Source: Lagopus muta (Eukaryota > Chordata > Aves > Galliformes > Phasianidae). From it: a DNA stretch of 64,000 nucleotides. The position numbers were made by a program, and so were the translations under genes. Of this stretch, positions 34,160-46,290 are shown in pieces (position 1 is the first letter of the stretch; the number at the start of each line of letters is the position of its first letter). A model generated the notes under the pieces. The model was given only the letters and a program-made list of their open reading frames with translations. It searched no databases and was not told the origin of the DNA. The stretch is taken from assembly GCF_023343835.1 (NCBI RefSeq), contig NC_064472.1, positions 44,339,799-44,403,798 of the forward strand, given 5' to 3'.

Positions 34160-34304
34160 ATCACAGAAAAGTCTCCGTGTTGTTCCCAGTGCCTTTGTCA
34201 GCGCTGTGCACGAGGGAGGTCTGAGCTCTGCTGGGCCTGGAGGCCTCCCGTGCTGCTGTTACTGCTTCTTTACAACCTCCCTTAACACGTTGCAAAGGCA
34301 AACG

Positions 34305-36539
34305 TCGACAGAGGAGGCACTGCTTCATTTCTATGCAGGGCACAAGGTGGCTCATCTCCACCAATAAACACTCCCATGTCTTTACACTGTCTTCTACTTT
34401 CAATCCCAAAGGTCTCACTCCACACCCATCACATACTGATCCCACTGATATATGACAGGCTTACAAGGTTACACAAGCGTAACTGAGTCTTCTGCACCTG
34501 CACAGAGGGTTCAGGGTCTTTGATGGTTTTTTGGGAAGGTGTCCCCCTCCTCACTTTCACCACGGTTGGGCACAGGTTTTCTGAGGTGCTCTGCTCATGA
34601 AGAAGCAAAATTGCTTGTGACGGGTTCTTGGCAATATCCAGCAGTGTATTGCAAGTAGGCCCAATAGCCATAAACAGATGAAGATTGGAACTTGTTAGTA
34701 AACTTTGAAGCTCTCCACCAGCTTGCACAAGAATCAGCCTACTACGTCGTTTGTCTTTTACTCAGTACCTGGATCTCGGCTTTCAGTTATTACATGGGTA
34801 ATGCAAAGCAGCCCTGCAAATATTCACTGGAAGAGTGAAAAATGACATTACACAGCTGGCTCCACAAAAGATGGCTGCTGTTTCATTATCTTTTATAACT
34901 GCCAATTATGCCACACCAGAGTATTTAAAATTTACAAGAGAAAGTGTAAGGCCAAGAGATTTTTCCGAGTTGTTTTGGTCATGGATTTCTTTTTTTCTTT
35001 TTTTTTTTTTTTTTCAAAGTTTGAAAGAGACATTGTAGGAAGATAGAAAGGCAAGCCATTTGTCCTGGAGGGGCAGGATTGTGAAGTAGTTAACCACGTG
35101 GATATCTCCAAACACAGGAACTCTTTACTCCGTTAATTCTTCATTTTTTCCCAAAGACACACGTTAGTATACATGGCGAAAAACAACCAAACAAACAAAC
35201 AAAAAAAACCCCCAAACCAACAACCTGTGGCTAATACAAGTAAATAAGCAATTCAGTGTTTTGCAGTTTTACCATGTGCAGTTAAGTGAAAACTGGAGGA
35301 AGGCAGAAATAGGACCGCAGTGTCTGCATGGATGCTGCCCATGTAGCATACCTTGGTCTGTTTTAGCTCCTGGCTCAAACACATCACTTCACAACTTTTT
35401 TGGAGTTAAAACACTATTGTCCAGCATGGCTAACAAACCGCTATGTGAGCAAATGCAAACAGACTGCTCCTTAGTGTGTGCTCTGACTGCTCTGTTAGTG
35501 TAACAGACCTGCACAACCTGCTTCCATTTACACAGAAACTTGCTCCTCTGGCTTAACAATCTACTTGTCTTTCCTCCTATGAGTGTTCTTTACAAATTAG
35601 TCCTCCAAAAGAGCATAACTGAAGCCATGAGCAAAATGTTATGAGGAAGTTGCAGGCAGCTCATGAGATAAGCAAAAACCTGAAAGCAAAGAAGGGTTAC
35701 GTGTGTAGCACTGCTTAACATTTCTGTAACAATCTTTCCATTTCACAATGCTGTTTAGCATGCGTCATCATAATAAGTCCAATTTGGGGTCCATTTCATT
35801 TCAAGAGGAAAGGAATTAGGAGTTCTTTACTTACAGATGCCATTTCAATGCAGTTTGTGTTATATTTATTTATTTATAATGGTCTCACCTTGCTTGTTTA
35901 TGTAATCTTAAGGCAGAGGAAGAATGCAGTTAGCTAGAACACTGTGATCCAGTCCAACTGTTTGGTTGGAAAATGTTTGCTGGGCACCTTCTTGAAAACA
36001 TGTAAAGCTTTGAAATGTTTTCCTGAGCAGAAATTGTTGTTTATACAAGGTATACTCCTACGTCAGAGAAAAACAAACATCAAAAGCACAACATGTAAGT
36101 CAGATGAAGAATCTGTAATTGGTCTGGGTTAAATACATTAAGCAGTCTTTTCCAGGGACACTTCCATCCAATCATACATGGCACAACAACCCGTGCAAAT
36201 CCACAGTATGTCAGTACAATCATCACACTTCCAGTCTGGAAAATCACCTGGGAAACAAACACCTTGTTATAAACAGAAGGCTAAGAGGATGCACTGCATC
36301 ATTTCCAGGAATTTTTGCAACCACATACCTAAATCTGATGCTTCCCTTGTTTCTGACAAGCAGTTTAAACACAAAATGAAACACCAGTATTTCGACTCAC
36401 ACTTTAATACCCATGCCACGCTGCTTGTCCCTTTGTCAAGGGCTGATAAACAAAGGGTATGGGTAGGGCAACTAGGAAACTGAGTGTATCCTTGGTGAGT
36501 TTGACATCATGTTGGGAGAAAGTGTTTGTTTGTTTGCCT
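34305..36539. other. Intergenic between TOPORS-like C and NANS
   Basis: Single-copy sequence with T-rich (34988-35014) and CAAA-rich (about 35186-35210) tracts. A short CR1-like antisense piece near 35945-36010 (GTGATCCAGTCCAACTG...GGGCACCTTCTTGAAAAC) is likely but degenerate. No gene is recognised. Confidence 0.6.
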
Positions 36540-37060
36540 GGGGGTAAGAAGGCTCTGCGGAGCAGTCTGGAAAGGCTGGATGGGCTGAGGTCACTGGGAT
36601 GAAGTTCAACAAGACCAAGTGCTGGGTCCTGCACATTGCCCACAACAACCCCAGGCCACGCTACAGGCTTGGTGCAGTGAAGCTGGAGAGCTGTGTGGCT
36701 TAAAAGGTGTCTTTGTTGGACACGTGGCTGAACAGGAGCCAGCAGCGTGCCCAGTGGCCAAAGCAGGCCAACAGCATCCTCGCTTGTACAGCAGCGCAGC
36801 CAGCAGGAGCAGGGAGGTGATCGCCCCTCTGTACTCGGCCCAGGCGAAGCCACACCTCCAGTACCGTGTCCAGTTTCGGGTCCCTCACTACGAGACATTG
36901 AGGTGCTGGAGCATGTCCAGAGAACGGCAACGAAGCCGTGAGGGATCTGGAGCACAAGCTCTATGGGAAGCAGCTGAGGGAACAGGATGTGTTCAGTCCG
37001 GAGACAAGGAGGTTCAAGGAGAACGCATCGCTCTCTACTCCCAAAAAGGAGGGCGTGCAC
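36540..37060 (+). mobile_element. CR1 LINE fragment abutting the NANS promoter
   Basis: Sense-strand CR1 ORF2 remains: GGGATGAAGTTCAACAAGACCAAGTGC (FNKTKC), GTGATCGCCCCTCTGTACTCGGCCCAGGCGAAGCCACACCTCCAGTACCG (PLYSAxxxPHLQY), GAGGTGCTGGAGCATGTCCAGAG. It is heavily mutated and frame-shifted. Confidence 0.85.
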
Positions 37061-37292
37061 AAGCGGAGATCGCCCTCAAAGCTGCCTGCGCGGCCCCCGC
37101 GCCCCAGCCTGCGAACAGCACCCAGCCGGACTCGCCGGCCCCTCCGCTGCTGGGGCTGGGCGGTCCCCGCCTCCAACCACCCACCGCCCAGTCCCGCCTC
37201 TCGGCGGGGCGGAGCCAGCGGGCGGGCCGCCGGCCGGCTGCCGGGGACGGTCGGCGCAGTCGCGAGTGGCCGGCGGCAGCGGCGGCGCCATC
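37061..37292 (+). promoter_or_regulatory. NANS: NANS CpG-island promoter
   Basis: Dense CpG and GC boxes (GGGGCGG at 37205-37211, several CCGCC/GGCGG) lie immediately before the NANS ATG, and the island continues into intron 1 (about 37720). No TATA box is seen. A CR1 remnant ends just upstream. Confidence 0.65.
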
Positions 37293-37424
37293 ATGCCGCG
37301 GGAGTTCGAGCTGTGCCCCGGGCGCCGCATAGGCGGTGACTATCCCTGCTTCATCATCGCGGAGATCGGGCAGAACCACCAGGGCGACCTGGACATCGCC
37401 AAGCGCATGATCCGCATGGCCAAG
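37293..37424 (+). CDS. NANS: NANS exon 1 (coding)
   Basis: Residues 1-44, MPREFELCPG to IRMAK; donor AAG|GTGCTC; phase 0. Confidence 0.93.
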
Positions 37425-40400
37425 GTGCTCGGGGAGGGCCGCGGGCAGCTGCTGCGGGCGGGGAGGTGGGAGCGGGCCCCAGCCTCAGCCCGAGAGGAGT
37501 GGGCTGGTTGCGGGTAAGCGGCTGGAGAATAAGATCGTGGTGGGAGGCAACAAGAAGAGCGTTTCGCATCCGCCGGTCGGTGCGTGTCGGCTCGTGACTG
37601 CGCCGTGCTCGCGTTGGGCTGGTGTCCGCTTCGCGCGCTGCGCGCAGCTGCGGGGGGCGGCGGTCGCTGTGCCGCACCCAGGTGTGCGTACGGTGCGGCT
37701 CCGAAGCCGTCGGTCTGCCTCGGCTGCCTTAACGCGTTTGTGCGTTGACTTTCCCTGGAGTAATCCTTCAGTCACTCCGTCAGACAGAAAAGCCTTTCGA
37801 AAATTTAGTGTTGGTTGGACCTGTGTTTGGAAACTGAGCATCGCCACAGGAGAAACCTGGGGAAAATGCGTTCAGAGCCGCGCGGAGAGTCGCTTTGCGT
37901 TCTCACCGGTGGCGTGATGGTGTGAGCGCTGCGATGCAGACGGCCGCTACCTGCACAGCTTTTGCGTGTTCACGCTAGGGCCGGTTGCATTCCTCCTCTG
38001 TGTGACCCAGCTTCTTTTGCAGGACTGCGGGGCAGACTGCGCTAAGTTTCAGAAGAGCGAACTGGAATACAAATTCAACAAAAAAGCCTTAGAGAGGCCG
38101 TATACCTCAAAACACTCCTGGGGAAAGACCTACGGGGAGCACAAGCGCCACTTGGAGTTCAGTCACGACCAGTACAGAGAGCTGAAGAAGTACGCAGAGG
38201 AGGTTGGGATTTTCTTCACGGCTTCTGGCATGGATGAGGTATATACATCACACCAGTGTGATGCGAAATTCAACTGTTGCATCTCTTGTTTGCACCTTAC
38301 AGTTCTTACGTTAAAAGTTCACCTTGTGTGTGTAGATGTTTAGTTTGTAAATGAGGAAACTAGACTGATGTAGCCTGCTTGCTTGTGTATACATGTGATT
38401 ATATGTCAGACTTTCCTCTATAGATTTTTTTTCTCTACTTAATACCAATCTTTTCGCTATTTTTTTTTTTCATTTATTTCTGCTTACTAGATGTAAGTTT
38501 ATGTTTCTAAACATCAAAAATGGTTATGCTCCCTTTTCCTTCAAGATGGAGAGGGTCTTCAAGAGGGAAAGGGTTGCTCTGCTACTCTTGAAACTTGTAC
38601 TGATTTTGTCAGTGAACTTTTGAGTTCACCCACCAGCCTGTACACTTCTGTGGAACTCACCTGCTGCTGTTGCCCCTTGAGAGCTGCAAAGTCTTTAACT
38701 TTTGCAAGTTGCCTACCTCAGATTAATAAATGTAGTGTACGATTGAAATGTGTAGGCAGGAAAATTCAGGTAGCAGTTAAACCTCAACACAGAGTGGAGG
38801 TTATGTATTATTTTACTTTCATTCGTGGCCTAGAAAATGAAGAAAACAAACTGGAAGAAACCTTTTAGAAGTAAGCTAGCCACTTTTTCCCTAAGGCAGG
38901 CACACCAGCAAGTAGCCTTGCCCTAGATGGGAGGAGGTAGTATTTATCTGATGTCCTAAAGTGACCTGTTCTGTGTCTTGCTTTCCTTACCATCAGAGAG
39001 AATTGCTGACCTATCAGTTTAATCTCCTTTCTTCTAATTCTTCATCTGACATAAAGTTCCTATTTTCATTTCATTTTATTTGAATAACATTATTATCTCC
39101 TTTTTTTAATACTCTCTGGATTAAGGAATTGCAATTACTTTGAGCTTTTTCCCTTGTCTTTTCTAGTCCTCTGGCCATTCTCACTGTTTCTTTTAACACA
39201 CCATTCTGTTGACTGAAATCCTTGAATTGCTGCATGCAGCTGCATGCAGCTCTCAAACTCTGCAAAAAGCCTATTTCAGGTATCTGACAGATGAAAGGGT
39301 GTTCTGTATGTATTGCAGTAGTCTGTTGCCATGGGCTCAGAAATAGATCAGGGAAGAGAAGGTGTTGTGATATTTAATTGATACCTTCATGCCTAAGGGG
39401 TCTGTGCAATAGCAACACTTTCTCTGTTTTTTTTTGTTTAAGAACAGAACATTTTAATCTGTTCATCTTGGATTTCCATACGTAAGATCTTAAACACCTC
39501 TGTGCTTTTGGAGTGAAAAATCAGGTCCTTTTCTGACATTGTGGTGAAATGCAGTATGTGTGAGGTGTGGTAGTAAAGTTCACTTTCTACCTTATTTTTC
39601 TCAAGATGCTTCCCGAGCTTGTTGCCTCATCAGTTGGTTAGCAGTACTGACATAATTCTTTGGACAGCGTAGCTGTTCAACACTGCTGCTGACACTTCAG
39701 CAGTGTTTCTGCTAGCCACAGTTCTTTGAGCTTGCTGTAGGCTTTGCATAGATTGATGCAGTGTTTGTTATCTTCTGTAAACTGAACATGATCTCTGGAA
39801 CTCCAGGTACGTCAGGGAGGTTAAAATGTATGTTTAATTGTATGAGGAAGTACTGTGAAGTGACTTGTGAAGTAAATACAAAGACTACAGGCAAGTTCTT
39901 AGTCTGCTCTGTTCCAGAATGTACCGGAGATGGAACAGGATCCTATTGAGCCACTCCCTCTGGCCTTGTCTCTACTGCTTGATATTACACAGAGTGGCTG
40001 AGCTCAAAAGGAGCCTCTGGAGATTGTCTGGTCCAGCCCTGCTGCTCAGGCTAGGCCTGCTCAAGGAATCCTTATAAAAAAGCTGCCGACTTTCAGGAGA
40101 TAGTCATCCTATGAACAGTAGTACTAGATACTGTGTCCAAATGTTGTACTTCATTTTGTGCAATCTCCTTGAATTAAGTCTATGGCTTTGTAGTATGTCT
40201 TTATGCCCAATGCATCTTAATGAATAAACTGTATTAAGGGAACATTATACATCCTAGATATAAGCAATTGAACCTCCATCTTAACAATTTTAGAAAAATT
40301 AAACATGACTCTCTTTTGAACATTACCTCTTTCTTTCTCTAGTGCTAAATATATTTGGCAGCAACAAAGAATCAGCCAATGAAACTAGAATTGTTTGGGG

Positions 40401-43400
40401 TGTGATTGGAAGGGGGACAAAGTTAGGTGACTGTCTCATTGTTTCCCTCAGGTGAGAGTGAAGGATTTTAATATCACTTGCTATGTGGGATCTTTTTCTT
40501 CAGTGTACTTATTTTCAGATTAACTTACTGGTGGAATTCAGATTTTAATAGAACCCTCAATAACATCTGAATTGTCTCAAATATAGAATGCATGTTTTGA
40601 GAAGGAGGCAGAGAGAAATTAAGATTTGAGTAAACTGCTTTACTGTCTTTTCTTTGGCTTGTTTTATATTTATTTTCGGATATCGCTGACAGAAGAAAAT
40701 CCCTTGTAGTTTTCTTTTTGCGCACTGATCGTTTTTCAGATGCCTGTGTAATAGATTCAGAGTCATTTTTCCTGAAAGGGGAATGTACACCCTACCTAGT
40801 GTCAAATTACGAAATAAAAGGCTAAGAATAAAATTTAGGAATTTCAAACTTGTAATATTTTTCTGTTTTCGATTCTGATGTTTAACAGAATACATAGGAG
40901 GTAGGGAGATAGAGCCATATATTTCACCATACAAATGTGATTTTTGCTATGTCTGTGCGTTACTTATTTTGTGGAAGGAAGCAGTAATGTTCTTACTACT
41001 TGCTTCCATAGTACTAAGAGTATTTTGACAACAGTTTTAGAAATTTAGGTTTAGTATTTGTAGAAGGCATCTTTACGACACCATCGTAGTAAAGATATCT
41101 GACAGAAAAATCCAGCCATGTTGTCAGTGTCAATCGTGAAATCTAGTTTGACCCAGAGTTTCTTAACTGTTAACCTACAGACCAACCTTCATAAGCAGAA
41201 TGGTGCATCTGCTTTGGAATTTATGTGACCTACCTTTCCGTTTATTTTGTACCTTAGATATTCTGGACTAATATGATTTGAGGGTTATGTATACGTGCCC
41301 CATATAAAGTAATTAAACTTTAAATTTAAATTTAAAGTAATTAAACTTTGCTTTTGCTATTTTGCAGGGTTGGCTTGTCGATGATTCTTCTCTGTCATTA
41401 ACCCAGCTGAACTGGCGTGTTGAAAAATAGCAATTTTTATTTATTTATCTATTTTCTTGCAGATGGCTGTAGAATTTCTTCATGAATTGGATGTTCCATT
41501 TTTCAAAGTAGGATCAGGAGATACAAATAATTTCCCATATTTGGAAAAGACTGCAAAGAAAGGTAAGCATTATCTACTGAGCAGTATTTGCAGAATCACA
41601 AGTTATAGGGGCTGGAGGGAGCCTCAGAAGGTCCGTGAGTCCAACTGTCTGATAAAGCACATTTGCTACAGCAGGTTGCACAGAAAAATGACCAGGTCAA
41701 TTTTGAATATCTCCAGAGAAGGACACTGCACAGTGTCTCTGGGTAGCCTGTTCCACTGCTCTGTCACGCTCACAGTAAAGAAGTTTTTCTTTGTGCTCAG
41801 ATGGAACTTCTTATGTTCTGGATTGTGCCCACTGCCCCTTGTTCTGTCACTGGGCACCAGTGAAGTGAGCTTGGCCCCATCCACTTGACTCCTGTCCATT
41901 TTCGCGTTTTCAGTTGATCCCCTTTTGGCTTTCTCCAGGCTGAACAGCCCCAGGTCTCTCAGCCTTTCCTCCTGGCGGAGATGTTCCAGGCCTCTCGTCA
42001 TCTGTGCCCCTCCACTGCACTCTCCCTGGATTTTCCCTGTCTTTCATGAACTGGGGAACCCAGTCTCATTAAACTTCATAGTTTCACAGTGTCTCACCAG
42101 TTCAGTTATTATGTATTTGCTTCGCTTAACTTTGGGGAAAAACAAAAAGCCAAGAAAATCACCCATCTTCCTTTTCTAGTTCAACCAAATGCATTGCAGA
42201 ACTTCAGTTAAGCCTGTGCAGATTTCTTAGGGATCTAAACTTGAAATCTAGGCAAAACATTTGTTTTAATGGCTAGGACGCCCAATGGTGATTTCCAGCG
42301 GGATGCAGTCGATGAACACAATGCACCAGGTGTATCAGATTGTGAAGCCCATCAATCCAAACTTCTGCTTCCTGCAGTGCACCAGTGCCTACCCGCTTCA
42401 GCCTGAGGACGTCAATCTCCGTGTTATATCGGTCAGTGAATAAGTAAGAGTGCTATTGGCACAGTACCACAGAAGGCCTGTGCACTTCCATTGCGCTCTG
42501 TTTCCAGGTCTTACACATGCTCGAGTTTGTCTCTGAGAGGTGGGAAAGTGCATCACGGTCCTCTAATTCCACCTGGCCTTGAAGTAAAACTATTAACTGG
42601 GTCCTGTTGTGGCAGAACTGAGCTTTCAGGAATACAATAGGAGAGATTGCTTTAGGGGCTATGCAGTTAAATAGAAGGGAGCTGAAGGTGAGCGTGAGCT
42701 TTGAAAAGGAGAGAAAAGGATGTGGACGGTTACCTCACCTCTGGGAGGGTGTGTGGAACTGAGGACGTGATTCTCAGTTGGGAGCTCAACCGCATAATTC
42801 CATTAAAAAGGCTCTGTGTGAGTATCAGAGCCGTGAGAGAAAATGGATTATAGTTTCCTTTGAAATTATTGCTTGGATGTGCCTGGTGGCCGATGCAGGA
42901 AAATGTTCCCAGGTCGGCCAGCGTTCAAACATCTGCCCAGCTTTATGCACGCAGTGTTTGTTAGCTTGAGTATATCTGGACGTGACTGTATTTAACTGCC
43001 TGTAGGACTGAATAACTCCTGTGTTGCTGCGGAAAGGATTGCTTCAGATTTGAAACATGGGAAGGTGCACCATCTGCTTTGAACGCAGGTTAAGCTTAAC
43101 AAGGTGTTGGGTTCTTGGATGAAAAAAACTCCATTTGCACAACTTACAGCTGGGTGGGCTTTTAAGACCTTGAAGAGCACAAATAAATTAGAAAGACATG
43201 GTTGAAGGAAGGGATGCCATGCAGAGGGACCTCGAGAGGCTACAAAGGCGGACCTGGTGAGGTTCAACATGGCAAAGTGCAAAGTTTTGCACTTGGGCTG
43301 GAGGAATCCTAGGCATCCTAGGCGTGCTTCATCCTGAGCATAACCAACAGCTTGTTTTGTGGCACAGAAACTGCCCGCGTGTTCACTGCAGTTATTACTG

Positions 43401-44540
43401 TTAAATTGGCTCTGTCTTTGAAATTGCTGCCTTGGCAACTGAGACCAACTCTGTCGTGGTTCCAGGCGTATCAGTCAGCTTTTCCCGACATCCCCATTGG
43501 CTATTCAGGGCACGAAACCGGCATTGCCATTTCGGTGGCAGCTGTTGCTCTGGGTGCAAAAGTGGTGGAGCGTCACGTGACTCTCGACAAAACATGGAAA
43601 GGAAGTGACCACCAGGCTTCCCTGGAGCCAAAGGAACTGGCAGAGCTGGTGAAAGCCATCCGTACTGTGGAAAGAGCAATGGGTTCTCCAATCAAACAGC
43701 TCTTGCCTTGTGAAATGGCTTGCAATGAAAAGGTAACTCCTGCTTTTGATTCGCAGTCTGTAACTCCCGTGCAGAAAAACAGCAGCCAGTGCTTGGGTTT
43801 GTGGTGTGAAGGTCTCCGTTTTTGTGCAGTGCTTTGCCTCTGCACTCTAATAAATTTTCCACTGCAAAGGAGCAGAGCACTTATTACACTGCGCTTATTG
43901 CACTGTAACTTTAAGGCAGATCTGCATTTCTTATCATGTGCCATTTCTGTCGGTTTTAAGTTCAGTGGAGTTTTATGGATGTCCCCTGTGACTGATGTCC
44001 CCTGTGACTAACTCCCTTGAGCAGTAAATACGTGTGAATGCACAAGCTCTGTTTACATGAAGCTAGAATGCTCATCAGTCTACTCAGATTCCTTCCGTTC
44101 TGATTCTGGGAAATGCCAGTGAGATATTGTCTGAATTCAGTAAGGACTTAAGTTTTCCCATCAGCCTTGTTACAGTAAACATTTCCATACTAACTCAAGC
44201 TTCTTGTAGAGTTATAAGTTAAGCAACAGGTTGGGCAACCCTTTCTCAGGTGGCTTATAATTTTGTGGTCCACTTCTGGTGCCTACAATTCTGTTTGACT
44301 TAGATGTTGTTTTTATTTTCTCCTTTGTAGCTGGGGAAGTCTGTTGTGGCAAAAGTGACCATTCCCGAAGGAACCGTACTGACACTTGACATGCTGACAG
44401 TGAAAGTAGGAGAGCCTAAGGGATTTGCTCCAGAAGCCATCTTTGATCTGGTGGGCCAGAAGGCCAAGACAACAATTGAAGAAGATGAAACCATCACTGA
44501 GCAGGCAGTGGAAAATCATGTCAAGAAAGTGAAGTGCTAA
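37293..44540 (+). CDS. NANS: N-acetylneuraminate-9-phosphate synthase, complete gene
   Basis: The cytosolic enzyme condenses phosphoenolpyruvate with N-acetylmannosamine-6-phosphate to N-acetylneuraminate-9-phosphate, the committed carbon-joining step of sialic acid synthesis. Six coding exons with GT/AG sites: 37293-37424, 38023-38238, 41463-41562, 42277-42431, 43466-43732 and 44331-44540. They sum to 1080 nt, i.e. 359 residues plus TAA, the same length as human NANS. The NeuB-type barrel spans about residues 20-270, with IIAEIGQNHQGDLD near residue 21 (H29), KVGSGDTNNFPYLEKTAKKG at the exon 3/4 join and IGYSGHETG with H217. By analogy with bacterial NeuB, these histidines bind the metal. 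The C-terminal antifreeze-like SAF domain occupies exon 6 (291-359). The ATG follows GGCGCCATC in a CpG island. Exons 3-6 also exist as a near-identical copy at 13720-16783. AATAAA candidates for the 3' end are at 45411 and 46077. Confidence 0.96.
38023..38238 (+). CDS. NANS: NANS exon 2
   Basis: Residues 45-116, DCGADCAKFQKSELEY to FFTASGMDE; acceptor TTTTGCAG, donor GAG|GTATAT; phase 0. Confidence 0.94.
38239..41462 (+). other. NANS: NANS intron 2
   Basis: About 3.2 kb. A short antisense CR1-like piece lies at 39995-40075. The duplicated segment begins at 41146 inside this intron. No other gene is seen. Confidence 0.7.
41463..41562 (+). CDS. NANS: NANS exon 3
   Basis: Residues 117-149 plus one base, starting MAVEFLHELDVPFF; acceptor TTGCAG, donor AAAG|GTAAGC; ends in phase 1. 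Confidence 0.95.
41591..42063 (-). mobile_element. CR1 LINE fragment in NANS intron 3
   Basis: Same insertion as at 13848-14322. Confidence 0.88.
42277..42431 (+). CDS. NANS: NANS exon 4
   Basis: Completes G150 and encodes residues 151-201 (RPMVISSGMQSM to LRVIS); donor ATCG|GTCAGT; phase 0. Confidence 0.94.
43206..43313 (+). mobile_element. CR1-like fragment in NANS intron 4
   Basis: Counterpart of 15465-15572. Confidence 0.65.
43466..43732 (+). CDS. NANS: NANS exon 5
   Basis: Residues 202-290, AYQSAFPDIPIGYSGHETG to PCEMACNEK, including the catalytic-site GYSGHETG and the DKTWKGSDHQASLEP loop. Confidence 0.96.
44331..44540 (+). CDS. NANS: NANS exon 6 and stop
   Basis: Residues 291-359, the SAF (antifreeze-like) domain: VVAKVTIPEGTVLTLDMLTVK, GEPKGFAPEAIFDLVGQKAK; ends KKVKC then TAA. 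Confidence 0.95.
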   Translation: MGKSVVAKVTIPEGTVLTLDMLTVKVGEPKGFAPEAIFDLVGQKAKTTIEEDETITEQAVENHVKKVKC

Positions 44541-46290
44541 ACCTAAGCCCTCCATTTGATATTTTATGGTGTCGGTCTGTCCTACTGCACAACATGTTCT
44601 AGTGACATGGTGGGTTAGAAAGGATTGAAGAAGATGAACGTTTTCAGGGTTTGTTCTGCAGGAAGTTTTCGCAACTAGGGGATATAAATTATGAAAAGCA
44701 ATTTTATTAGAAACTGCATAGTACTGTGTCTAGAAAACACCATGTTCCTCCTCTTCCATTCCACTTTGATTACTTTGGATTTCTTGCCAAATCTGTGACC
44801 GAGGTCTACTGTTTTCTAGCTTTCCTTTTCTGATAAGAATACACTAATCCTAAAAATCTGTCTGTACTTGTTCTGTTACTGTAAAGTCTCTCTTCTGCCA
44901 TTTGCTTTAATACCATGAATATAGGATGCAAGTTCGTGTTAAATGCAAAGAGAAAAATTACCTAAACTAAACAGACAGCTTCATACATGCAGTATGACAG
45001 ATTCTTCTTAAGATATGTCTTTTAAAAAAAAGTCTCAAGTTAAAGGAACGTGTGGCAGGAACCTGCTTGAGGAATAGAAGTGGACAAACTCACAGAAGTG
45101 CAGCAGTATAGAGAAGGGAGATAATTGTCTATTCCTGTGATGCCACTCTTTCAAAAGCCAGCTCCTTGAGGAAAGCTAGGTTCCAGTATGCACTTACCTT
45201 CTCAAAAGCAGTACCAACAAAGTCAGCGAACTAGATATGTAGACAGCTCCCATTTAAGGAGCTAGAAAAGGAGCCTTTTTGTACTTTTTATAAGCTGAAA
45301 GGCAAGACAGCAAGCAAAATTCACCCAGGATGGATCAGAGGAAGTAAATTTAATCTGTGCATCCAGGAATTGGCAAAAGCATCTGTCAGATTACTGAATC
45401 TTGGCATCCTAATAAATTCTGCTGTGCAGTTTCTCTATTTGTGTGTGAGGATAGCTGCTCGGGTAAGAAATCAGATGCTAGTAAGGATTTTGCAGCCTCC
45501 TTTTTGCACGAAGATGCTGTCTTCGGATTAAACCCCCTTCCCCTCATGCTGCTCTTTAAAACAGCTTAAGCAAGCTGCTTGACTAGATCACCTCACTGAC
45601 TAGGTCACAGCATGATTGCCAGCACTCCTCTGCGCACTGCACTCTTGCTGTACAGGTTCTTTTCAAGTAAGAAGTGCAGTCTCTCTGCCTATTGTTTTTG
45701 TTTGGGCAGGACCAGATGGCAGCAGGTATAACACATCTCTCAACTAGCTTGATAAGCACGAAATCACCTTGGTGTTACCAGTCTGTGTTTGTCTATGACA
45801 GAATCAATTGCTAGTTACAGTTATTATGGTTATTGCTACCTCTTGATCATGGATTGGTAAGATGTCTTGAATCTGATGGTTATGTTTCTGTGCCTGTAAG
45901 TAGTTTACTTTCCAAATGTGTACTTTTCTGCAGTTCTGAAGAGTCGTAGTTCTATCTTTAAACTGGGAAGAAGCTGTTTGAATCATGTGCTTGTGACTGT
46001 CTGTGAGTGCTGATGCAGTATGCTTGCCTTACGTTAAGAAACAACTGTTGAATTTTTTTAAATGGCAAATTTTAAAAATAAATCCGGCTTTCAAAACAAG
46101 TAACTCTTTTTGTGTTTCAATCTGTAGTAAGATCTTGCCTTTGCTAGCAGCAGAGAGGAGTCAATGGCCTTTAGTGTTTGAATCACCAAAGATTACCTGG
46201 CTTGCTTCAAGCAGTGCTTTTTCAGGTGAACAGTACACGTGGTCCAATAATCTTTGGAGACTATGTTTTTATCAGTTTTCCAGGACTTAA
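44541..46290 (+). other. NANS: NANS 3' UTR and flank
   Basis: No AATAAA was seen between the stop and the end of the duplicated part (45304). The first ones are at 45411-45416 and 46077-46082, so a 3' UTR of about 0.9 or 1.5 kb is plausible. No other gene is seen. Confidence 0.5.

Larger units (their letters stand above)
26597..34304 (+). repeat. 7708-bp tandem unit C
   Basis: Second full unit. It tracks unit B almost perfectly until about 33485, then carries a cluster of private substitutions to 34173. The right edge is 34304/34305, where GGCAAACG continues into TCGACAGAGG instead of the unit start CCACAGTCAC. This identifies the ancestral right flank of the array. Confidence 0.95.
41146..45304 (+). 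repeat. Source segment of the NANS partial duplication
   Basis: Counterpart of 13403-17547. It carries a 16-bp internal tandem repeat (TGATGTCCCCTGTGAC) near 43990 that the other copy lacks, and lacks 2 bp (CT) near 42003. Beyond 45304 it continues into single-copy sequence. Confidence 0.93.
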
